Shown piece after piece: positions 54,996-64,000 of a stretch of DNA of 64,000 nt (positions within the stretch are counted from its first letter, which is position 1; every line of letters starts with the position of its first letter). Origin of the DNA: Amphibalanus amphitrite (taxonomy: Eukaryota > Arthropoda > Thecostraca > Balanomorpha > Balanidae); contig NW_024883425.1 in assembly GCF_019059575.1 (NCBI RefSeq), positions 1 to 64,000 of the forward strand, in the 5' to 3' direction. Below the pieces are notes generated by a model. The model ran no database searches and had not been told where the DNA came from. It saw nothing but the letters and a program-made list of their open reading frames with translations. Both the position numbers and the translations under genes were made by a program.

Positions 54996-56179
54996 CCTTC
55001 GCCCCAGTGGGGGGGGGGGGGCATATGTTACCACCCTGTCGCGTTTTTTGCGTGTAAATAAAAAACCGCGGCGCGTAGCGCCGCGCCGCTTGGGGTAGCT
55101 TTTGGCACATCAATTTTGGACAACGCGTGAAATTTTTGACCCCAGGTCATGTCAGGTCAGGTCACCAGGTTAAGTTAACTAACCAAGCCTAAAATAAAGT
55201 TTGCAATCATGTCCAGCCTGCAGTGTTTGTCGGAAAGGTTTGAAACTTGGTGGATTGCATGATGTTATGGGCGCCTACAATTTGTATATCTCGGATTTTC
55301 TATATCCGTGACCTAAGGTCAGGTCAGTGGCGTGACCTTTCCATTACAAGTCAATGGAGAAAAATGCAAAATGCCTCTAGATCCGTGTGTACGCATCGGA
55401 ACAGTCCAAATATTTCAGAATCACAATGATTTGGACCACCCGTGATGACCAAGGTGTCATTTTTGCTGATAGCCTCTAGAAAGGTCATCCGAGGTCATTT
55501 GAGGCTACAAACAGTTTTTTTGCCAATAACTCGAGATTGGAAAGAGATAGAACGCTGGGGATGGTCTCATTGTGTTTGTCTTGCCGAGACGCATCGACTG
55601 ATATGCAACATGACCTTTTCCGGTCAGGCCATGACCTTGACCTGAGGTCAAATTTTCAAGTTGACCTTTCAAGGTCAAATTATAGTTCATTCGACGCGTC
55701 TCAGCGAGAGGAACACGATTCTGGCAATAGAAATGTCGTGGCTTTTGGCAGTCGAAAGTTATTGTCGAAAAACACTTTTCGTAAAAACAGCTATTTTTGG
55801 AGTTTTTGCCCTCTGGAGGCTAAACCGTTGACCTGAGGTCAATTTTGATAATGACCTGATCAAAAGAAGAGTTCACAAGCTATCGTCTGCTGTTCCATGC
55901 GTTTTTCTAGCTACCATAGTTCCTGAGATAACGGCATGTTTTCTGAAAAATATAATGACCATTGACAAATTTTGACCTTTGATGACCTCTGGTGACCCCA
56001 ATATTGCTCTAAGATGAAAAATGATCAAATACTTTCAAACGTACGCATTCAGAGCTAACGACTGCTTTTCACCGCGTCTTTCTATCCATCTTAGTTTTTG
56101 AGTTAGAGGTGGGTGGTAACATATGCCCCCCCCCCCCCCACTAGGGCGAAGTTGGCTGAGACCGCCACTGGGGCGCGGG
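54996..56179. mobile_element. TTAA element, family E
   Basis: 1184 bp, TTAG on the left and TTAA on the right. The right end read inward is CCCGCGCCCCAGTGG. Both ends have a long G-run then GCATATGTTACCACCC, so here the subterminal sequence mirrors the other end rather than forming a neat hairpin. It shares with family D a stretch GGTCA(G)G(T/C)CATGACC followed by TTGACCTGAGGTCAAATTTT (55618-55680). It also carries a palindromic GCGGCGCGTAGCGCCGCGCC near 55070. Confidence 0.82.
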
Positions 56180-56183
56180 TTAA

Positions 56184-57181
56184 GTTTAAAAAATGAATAT
56201 GGTTCATGGTCTAAATGTTGACAGTTTTATCTACCTACAAAATTAGAAGCTGCGCGGCCATTGCCCTTCATATGCATTCCTTTTTATTTCACTTTGTCTA
56301 ATATTTCGTAGTTGTAAAAATGTAATGTCACACAAATTTTACACTCACAATGAACTATTATCGAAGCTGTATACCCGCTCCAAGTCATTTCGCGAACAGT
56401 ACTTCTATAGCTTTTTTTGGAAAGCTTTGCACCATCCATACATACATATTTTCATTTATTCGCATGGTTCCATCTTTGGCACTATATTAGCAGGTAGCTG
56501 CGCATTGCACAATGGAAGATATTGCGTAACAGTTCATGGTTTCGCGGCCCACAACCGGCACAGAGGAACATCAAAGCAGGTTGTATTTCAATTTAGCTCT
56601 CCCGGTGCTCGGGGCTCCCCTCAGCTGGAACTGGCTAATGCCATAAGGAGGCCGTCCATTTCGCTGTCCGTCTGCCTGAGTCGGCGACTCGTCATCAGCG
56701 GGCTGGGTAGCGCCATGGTGGCAGCACGCGTCTGTTCAGTTGGGCGCTCTCCCCCCTCCACTCAGAGGATATCGTGGGAGGATGGGTGGGGGGGGGGGCG
56801 TAGGGGGATGTGGGCGCTCGACACCGGTCGGGAACGACCACCGTGCATTTGCGCGATTGGACTCGGACAGTCGTCTCTTGCGACCAGTGCCGCTGCCAGA
56901 TGGTCCTCAATTATGATAGGAGCCTACGCTCAACTTAAATCATCTGAGACGCGCGTTTCAGCTAACGTTAGACGCACCTTCCCTCAACGAGCAGGGTGAA
57001 AATATTATCCACATGCTCGTATTTTTGGTAATAATTTGGTGTTCAGGTGAAAAAAAAATAAATCAGTGATCTGTATACAAACGTTTTACCGCATACCAAG
57101 TACCAAAATTGCGGGTGGGGGTGAGAGGGAGGCTCCACATACGCGCTTTTCCGACCGCCGCTGGTAGCTAAGCTCACTCAC
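56184..57181. other. mGluR intron, long unrecognised frame
   Basis: A 224-codon plus-strand frame (56325-56999) is the longest open frame outside the receptor exons. It includes low-complexity G/R-rich sequence and overlaps an open minus-strand frame. I see no domain, so it is probably chance. Confidence 0.4.
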
Positions 57182-57326
57182 CTCTGGCGCTCTCCTTTTG
57201 AAGCAACTTCTTCACGATGATGTCATAGGCCGCCTCCTTGGCCACCCCCGAGTCTTTTTTCAGTTTCTCCTTCACCGCTATGCAGATGTTGTTGCTGGCC
57301 AATAGGCCTTCCAGCGCCTCGAAAGC
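57182..57326 (-). CDS. mGluR: mGluR exon: ligand-binding domain, AFEALE segment
   Basis: First exon visible in this window (145 bp, 48 codons plus one base). It begins AFEALEGLLASNNICIAV and ends KKLLQKESAR. This is the stretch after the strand-helix that in mGluRs reads 'YGE.GI.AFE', followed by the conserved KKLLQK-AR segment of the Venus-flytrap domain. The acceptor is cgcccgcag and the donor G|gtgagt. It starts in phase 0 and ends in phase 1, and the split Gly codon is completed by the exon at 47675. The exon upstream, which should encode the YVS...YGE.G motif, was not found up to base 64000, so the gene runs off the right edge. About 9.5 kb of intron separates it from the next exon. Confidence 0.9.
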
Positions 57327-57845
57327 CTGCGGGCGCAAGCAACAGAAGCGTTGTTTAACTCTGGTAGATGTGGATAAATTACTAAGCGATGGACGCTTGC
57401 TTTAATAACATCAGACTATTACATCGTAAATAGTAATGCTGAATTTATTCATCAGCAGATCGAAGCCAGTAAATTTGGCGATATAACCCTACTGTGATTG
57501 CAAGTAAAGAGCAATTCCATGGAGGAGGACAAGTTTTTCCGATTGTGTACCGTAAAGTTTTGTGTCGACTTCTCTCCCCTGGGCAACATCACATCGAGTG
57601 CGCTTTACAACAACAGCGACCAATTTAAAGTTGAGACTACACACCGTCGCACTTCTTGCATTTTTTATCCACAAGTATCAAAATGTCAAGTGTCTCGGTA
57701 CTTGTTTGCTTTCAACAAATGAAAAACACCTATACAAATAAAATTGGAAGCCTAAACCTGATAAAAGTAAGCCTTGAAAATAGAGTTGAACCGCATAGAA
57801 CATTCGACGATCGCCATTTCGGCAATTTTCGCAGTCCATTCGCAG

Positions 57846-58350
57846 TTAAAGGGACTATCCCACCTTCTAAAATGTTGTTAAAACCAGGTAAATTGTGTCC
57901 GACTTTATAGATTGGATGACCAGGAACACGGTTCTGGCATTTATTTTTCATTAAACATCTTAGGCTTCCCATATTCCAAACACAAACTTTCAAATATGTG
58001 ACGTCACAGCCCAAAATTACCTCCTTCCCCAGGCCACATTACTGTCATAAAGCTGATTCTTTTTACTCTGTAGGCACCACAACAAAGTTCAGACCAAGTT
58101 TTAAGCGATTTTTCAACGAACAAACCCATTTAAATCAGAATGACTAAACGAGGTGACGTCACACTAACGGTCGCTCCATGTTGAAGATAGGGCCTTGTAC
58201 AAGGCCCATTTTCAAATGAAGGGAACGAATTTCTTCAACACCAAGAGGCTGCGGGGGTTGCAACCTAGATAGATAGTGGTTTCTGAACCTCGCCGCAAAC
58301 TTGGCTATCTCAACTCAAACCCCATGTTAAAGGTGGGATAGTCCCTTTAA
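57846..58350. mobile_element. MITE, TTAAAGG...CCACCTT group, member 2
   Basis: 505 bp, ends TTAAAGGGACTATCCCACCT on each side, lying about 520 bases upstream of the exon at 57182-57326. It contains two TGACGTCA sites in the interior (near 57999 and 58153). Confidence 0.82.
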
Positions 58351-60512
58351 TCCCAGACTGTTAGTGAACAGGTACCTGCATATAGGCAGATATGCCTGTA
58401 GAACATACGGTTCGAAAGGCAAAACTACGACAAAGGTCACAGGATGGTCCCGGTAACGAGTTTTAGTGCGCCTGTCGAACCCTGACGCTGTCGATGACAA
58501 CCCAAAACGTGATTGCACTGGCTTTGCCAGACAGCTGCGCGAACTCGGATACAACTACAAAGATAAAATGATCTGAGAAAAATCGTATAAATCGCTACTA
58601 CTGTCTCACTTTGGTGGTGTACATTTTACAAAAACTTCTTGTATAACAGAAGCTTCATATAATGCGCAGAGATATTGTAATACACAAGCTTATTTGTGTT
58701 CAGAAACCTGGATGTCTGCATCACTCCTTAATATAACTATTCTATTTTTTATAACCATTTACGAGCGCCATCCATGCAATGTATCATGGGACGACCATTA
58801 TGCACTTAGCAGTTGTCAAGCATGGTGATATGCACATTAATCGGCATCACGGTAAGACCTCGTCAAAAAAAGAAAAAAGAAAATTATACATCACTTACTC
58901 AGAAGTAGGCCATCTCCAGTCCTACTTATACAAACATTACGATAAGCTAGTGGATACAAGACCATGAGGTAGGTGACCCTCGTGTGAGTGCCCCACTTAG
59001 GCAGACCCTGTCTCGTGTTGATTTGACGAGTCATCAGGGAGCAGTACCACTGCTTGACCATTCGAGGTCAAACTACGCTCAGGAAAATAAGACAAGCTAA
59101 CCACCAGTGACCCCTAAATACGAAAAAAATTTGCACAAATTCGTTGATTTTAAACTAACTCCTTTCTACAGCAAAGTTGACTATTGAAGTTACACTTATA
59201 GATCAGTCATTTCAGCAAAAATATGGTGTGATTTTGGAGCGATCCTATTAAACAGACGGGAAAGGCTTTAACCACAGCGTACTGGACACTGGTTTAAATA
59301 TACTCATAATCTACAAACATTATTTTTGCTTCTCTTTTTTCACAATCTGCAGATCCCCGAGTTTTGTGAAGATACAAGCTTATTTCTATTTGACTAGTCT
59401 CAAAAGATTTCAATATATTCCTGAGTGGCGCTCCAAGGGGATATGGCGAAAAGACATCCTGAAGAGCTGATGTGAGTGCTATCAGAGCTGTTAGATTTCG
59501 TCACAATATATCCCGGCTCGAAGTTGGCAGCCGACAGGCACGCCTGGGACTCGCTAAGGTCGAGAAAGCCACCTCCAAAAGGAATAATCTCAGCAGCCGA
59601 GTAGAGCCGTCGACAGCAATCACCTAATCGCGCGTGCAAACCTTTTGAAGTCCTTTGGTAAGCTCTCGCAGTATCACTGTCAGACAGATATTTCAGTATT
59701 GAGTAGATTTAGGTAGAATACGCTGGGGAATGTTACATTCCCTTGCAATGACGCTGAAAAGTCGGCGTCCATCTTCTGAATGAGCACCGAAAGCATGTGA
59801 GTTATGAATGCAATGACAAACATTGGATATGGGTTAACAATGTCCTTGTATGAAGTAATTAACCCGATTAAAAACTTGATCATCCAGACTTTCTGGTTGC
59901 AAGATTGAGTTTCAGGGTGGACGCCCCAGAACACGGATATCATGGACTGATAATAATACTGGTTTCGATATTCCATTTACTTATTCTTCTTCGTAAAGTA
60001 AAATGCAATGCTTAATGTTAAATTGTCATTTTAAGCACTATCTTGGCAGTTACATTCTCATTTGACTTTTGAGCCTGACCAGGTTCGTCTGACTGACCTA
60101 TACCAGATGTCAATCTCTATCGGAAGCAATTTTCAGCCCCGTAGGTTTGAAATTTGTTGGCCAATTTTCGTCGCGCGGAACCGGCTGACACTCTATATCA
60201 AGCCAGGAAATTGTCCACCCTTGAACAAGGCAACCACTCGCCAGAGATATCCAGGGAGAAAACATCGACGAGTTACTGAGGGAAGCCAGAATAATACGAC
60301 GGACAGTTATGTCTAGAATAATAGCAATAAAATGCCAGTCGCATCGAATTTAACACCACCATTAGGATGTTGCACTGATCTTCTGTTCATCGTCCAGATG
60401 ACAGTCACGCTGTCTCATTTCACAACTATTTTACAGGCTCCCTAAATTCTCCAGCAGCTCTCACCCAGCGCCAGTCTCCATTTCCAGCAGCACCACGCTC
60501 CTATCACAAAGG
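58351..60512. other. No gene seen
   Basis: AT-rich sequence upstream of the first visible receptor exon. The earlier N-terminal exons were looked for here and not found. Confidence 0.5.
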
Positions 60513-60800
60513 ATGCCGTTCCAAACAGCACGTTCACAAGACGGCAGCGGGCCCTGCTTCAATTACCGTACAGCCTATGCAAGGATGATGTTCTTTTCTC
60601 AACGTGTGGTGTCCCCCTGGAATGCTCTGCCAGAGGAAGTTATATCGGCACTGACTACGAACAGTTTTAAAAACCGGTTGGACCACCACTGGGCCACAAG
60701 GAATCCTCACTGAGTCATTTCTGACCTTATCCGGATGTGGGCCCTGAATAGACCCGGTCTACCCAAGCCCACTAGTAAAACCTAAACCTAAACCTAAGCC
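60513..60800 (+). pseudogene. LINE (non-LTR retrotransposon) 3' end, truncated
   Basis: The frame ending at the TGA of 60711-60713 encodes MMFFSQRVVSPWNALPEEVI followed by SALTTNSFKNRLDHHW. 'FF..RVV..WN.LP..V......FK.RLD..W' is the familiar C-terminal end of reverse transcriptases of CR1/Jockey-like LINEs. No upstream RT motifs are in frame, so the copy is 5' truncated. A short 3' UTR follows, ending in (AAACCT)n at 60777-60800, a typical tandem-repeat tail. Confidence 0.75.
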
Positions 60801-61793
60801 TATAACAAACCGGCGTTAGAGCGGAGCAGACGGCTCACAGCGGCCGCGCCGGTCCGAGGCCGCTGGCCTGGCAGCGACGGCCAGACCGCGGTGATAAAAC
60901 TGGAATTAAGAAAATATGAATTTATGGCCGCTGACAATGTGCTGAGGAAACGGAAATTGCCGCCGCCACCATTTCTAAAGTTGGATGGAGTTCACACCAG
61001 GCGGATATAGCTTTAGAACTACATAAGCAGGCTAACAGAAATGGCCCTCTGGCAATGACAGCGCCAATGACCCGGTGGATTACTGCAAGAATCACTGCCT
61101 GTTTGGCGTGGCAGCGATAGGCATGGTTTTTATCGCCATTTCCAATATCTTTACAGTATACATCATAAACGACGCTTAGTGTGCTTATTCTCTAGGTAGG
61201 TATCGAAACCGCGACTGATAATCACGTCGAGCCAAAGCAGAGCAGAGATAAGAATGAGAGTAATCCAGGAAGAGAAACCGACTACCCGCAGGAATGTAGA
61301 TCAGTTTCCTGGATGCCAATAGCCCAATCATATATGGTAATGCGTTCAATCACCGTAAGCAGCCCAGGAACTTCCATCCAGGATCGGCGCAAATTAGGAA
61401 CGAGGGACCAAAGTCGTGGGCCTAGCACGTTCGTGAAGGCAGAAGCCAAACATACTGACTGTAGCCAAAAGAACCTACCAACGCATCACAATCAAAGAAC
61501 GACTAGGAAAACTTGTGTTCTCCAAGTAGCTGGTGGGGGGTAAAACACCAATAAGCGAAGTACTTTTCACGTGCTTGAGAGTGAACTAGCATTGTATTGT
61601 GCTCAGCAAGGCTGTCGACTGCCGATGAAGGGCTGAAGTATGTAGGTCTGAAAAAGCCGTGTGCTCGGTTCTAAACAGATCCTTCTGGACGAAAAAATGG
61701 CAAAAAACTTTTGCGGTTAACATGCTGCTCGGTGGATCTTCAGGCATAAGGAATTCGCGAAGTCAGAATACAAGTCGCGAACTCCGGGAAAAT
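60801..61793. other. No gene seen
   Basis: A small GC-rich inverted motif near 60840-60890 (CGGCCGCGCCGGTCC...), otherwise nothing recognised. Confidence 0.5.
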
Positions 61794-62881
61794 TTAAAGG
61801 TAGTGTGCCAGCTTTCCTGGACCGTGTGGAGTTAATGGCCCAGATAAGGAGAACCGGATTTTTAGAACTTATCCATACCTTCAAAACTCATGGAAACGTC
61901 TTAAATTCTTCAAATTTTGAGTACCCCAGTGCGAAATTCGCCCCGACGGGTTGTCGGTCGTACCCCAACCACATTTCACACCACTATGAACAATAAATGC
62001 ACACACTGAAATCGCTATTACCGATAGGCTCATCCAATCAAGTTTCGATAAACCCGTTCATCATCATCTTCGAACACGCCTGTTAGGTGTTGCGGTAGAC
62101 CGCGCCCAAAGCCAGGGCCCCGGTAACGTGAGGTAGCCGAGTCGGGGTAGCGTGCGCTGACCCAAGCCGGGGCCGCGCGTCCTCCCGGTGTCATGTGATA
62201 GCCCGGGGCTGCCCGGGGATGCGGTAGACCGCGCCCAAAGCCGCGGCCCCGGCTTGGGTCAGCGCACGCTGCCCCGACTCGGCTACCTCACGTTACCGGG
62301 GCCCTGGCTTTGGGCGCGGTCTACCGCAGGTGGCTTCTGCTCATACTTTGTGGTGCGGTGGTGGTGCGTCGGGCCGCGCGCTCTGACTTCGGCCAAGAAA
62401 AATGCGTCAGCTGATCATTGTCATTTCTGCCACTTTCATGTGGTGAGATGGGGTCATAACTTAAGAGACGGTTGTTTCATATCAATTATTTTACATAAAA
62501 TAATATTTCAAACCATAAATTAATGTTCGACAGCCAAATTAAAGAAACAATACCAATACAGGCTTACAGATTAAATTCGACATTGTGTTGTCTACGATTA
62601 GACAGCTGATAACTCATTCCCGTACGTCGTAACTCTATAATGACCTTTGCTTATTGTCACATGTGCGCTGCATTCGCGATTGTTGCCGACGCCTGTTTGC
62701 AGGTCAGCCCACTACAGTTGTTATACATATCGAAAAAACCGATAAACTTTTAGGCAAAAAAAAAAAAACACTATTTTAGGCCCATTTTTTATTTTTTTTG
62801 CGATATTAGGTAAAAACAGAAGCTTCTTATTCTAGGAAAAATAAAATGGGAAATCATTGGAAGGTGGCACACTACCTTTAA
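61794..62881. mobile_element. MITE, TTAAAGG...CCACCTT group, member 3
   Basis: 1088 bp, ends TTAAAGGTAGTGTGCCA(G/C)CTT on each side with TTAA at the edges. The interior carries the 86-bp-arm foldback at 62092-62327 and an A-run near 62757. The 63-codon frame at its left end is not a gene. Confidence 0.78.
62092..62327. repeat. Foldback with 86-bp arms, one mismatch
   Basis: Arm 62092-62177 and arm 62242-62327 are reverse complements with a single difference (T versus C). They begin GCGGTAGACCGCGCCCAAAG, and the spacer of 64 bases ends with a further direct copy of that opening at 62221-62240. It is very GC-rich inside an AT-richer MITE, so probably a later insertion. Confidence 0.9.
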
Positions 62882-64000
62882 TGAGGATGAAAACAGCACT
62901 ACATACATCTTCACGGTAGACAGTGCGACGTTGACCCTTGTAATGCCAACACGTAAGTCAGCACCTACCCAATCGAAACATGCTAAAAAAAAAAACGTGA
63001 AAATGATCGGATCGCCTGGTAATGCGACCAAAACGTGCCGTTCCTGTGGTCGCCTGATGGCTGTTAGGTGTACCACAACCCTTCGACAGGAGCAATCAGA
63101 GTAATCTATACGCAATGCGTATTGATTCATATAAACAATTAAAAAATAATAATAATAATATCCAGGAATGGGCGCTGTTCCAAGCAACACAAAAACTTAT
63201 GACACACAGTCAAACACAGACACACACACACAGTACACACATCTGATTTGGTTTTGCTCTGATTTTGATCTAATTCTTTTCAAGTTTTTTTTCTTCTAGA
63301 GCACCGTAGCAACATAGAAGGAAAATAAATCACAAAAGGCAGACAGGCGGACAAGCGGAAGCGGCGGGGGTCATCTGGCACCGTCTGCCGCGGAGGACAG
63401 AATGGGTGAGGACAGAGCTGGCCCCGCTCCAAGCACCCACATCGCCGGGATATGCGCTACAGCGACAGCGGAGACGGCCGCCAAGAAAGCCGTGCGGCGT
63501 TTTTTTTATCCAACCGGCCCGCACGCATCGCTACCAGTCGACCAGAGCCAAGAAAACTGCGTTGCCGAGCCGGAGTGAACTAACGGACCAAATATAATCT
63601 GCAAAAATTAACGGATCACCACAAGGACAAAAAATCTGATAGGAAACGAATATATATTTATTTGGTCATTTCTTGCCATCCACAAAACGCTACCTGCAAG
63701 CAATACCAGAAAACCTCAATGCCTCTGGGCACCGGCACATCAAAGAAACGCAAACGAAAACATGCGTATAATGGTACAAAGGACGCTGATGAGTGATAAG
63801 ATCGCTGGCCATCTCCAATCATCGTCAGAACGAGACTGGTGCTGAGCTGACCGTCGGCGGTTGCCATGGTAACGACGCTAAGCTGACCGAGAGATCACTG
63901 TTCGGGCGACACAAGAGCTGAGCATAAACGAGGGCTTCTCTGAGTGTTCAGCTTTCAGCACGCTGAGGCATAATGAGCGATTGTGTTTACGTGCCTACAG
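62882..64000. other. No gene seen, short simple repeats
   Basis: (AAT)n near 63142-63160, CA-rich near 63215-63240, GC-rich patch at about 63340-63570. Confidence 0.5.

Noticed and set aside
56325-56999. 224-codon plus-strand frame
   Set aside because: No domain, low-complexity stretches, opposite strand also open, no splice or promoter support.
57327-64000. Upstream receptor exons (YVS...YGE.G segment, signal peptide)
   Set aside because: No frame carrying these motifs was found; they are likely beyond the window.

Overview
The window is animal nuclear DNA, most likely from an arthropod and perhaps a crustacean. Exons are short and split by long introns with GT-AG sites. Dinucleotide microsatellites are very long, and much of the rest is small transposons without coding capacity. 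The organism call rests on the receptor's general resemblance to arthropod receptors and on the repeat texture, so it is a soft inference.

One gene is clear: a class C GPCR of the metabotropic glutamate receptor (mGluR) family on the minus strand. Eight exons can be joined with consistent phases between 57326 and 19222, giving about 651 residues. They cover, in order, the lower part of the Venus-flytrap ligand-binding domain, the cysteine-rich linker, all seven transmembrane helices and the start of the cytoplasmic tail. The N-terminal exons (signal peptide and first lobe of the ligand domain) should lie beyond base 64000. The last tail exon was not found; it may lie left of 19222. A lysine that holds the glutamate side-chain carboxylate in glutamate-activated mGluRs appears to be glutamine here, which points to the insect mGluRB/mXR (mangetout-like) type rather than a true glutamate receptor.

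The rest is repeat landscape. Six elements of about 0.9-1.2 kb (11326-12392, 12796-13715, 28921-29838, 35394-36575, 45507-46437, 54996-56179) share TTAA-like target sites, CCCGCG or CCCGGC ends, subterminal G-runs, and clusters of nuclear-receptor half-sites. In three of the four families the G-runs form hairpins whose inner sequence differs while pairing is kept. A nest at 10563-12791 holds one element inside another inside a third, and an empty copy at 32128 shows that the innermost insertion duplicated TTAA. A second MITE group (TTAAAGG ends, CCACCTT) has three members. Two very long, nearly perfect foldbacks lie at 37644-37922 and 62092-62327. A LINE 3' end lies near 60513-60800.

Layout: 1-19221 is downstream or last-intron DNA with microsatellites, GC-rich patches and the nested transposons. 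19222-20800 holds the 7TM exons. 20801-34720 is a 13.9 kb intron with two large elements. 34721-40693 holds the linker and ligand-domain exons. 40694-57326 holds the two upstream exons and long introns. 57327-64000 is upstream intron or flank with MITEs and the LINE remnant. No tRNA, rRNA or CRISPR was seen. No second gene could be supported beyond one exon-like orphan at 49860-50066.
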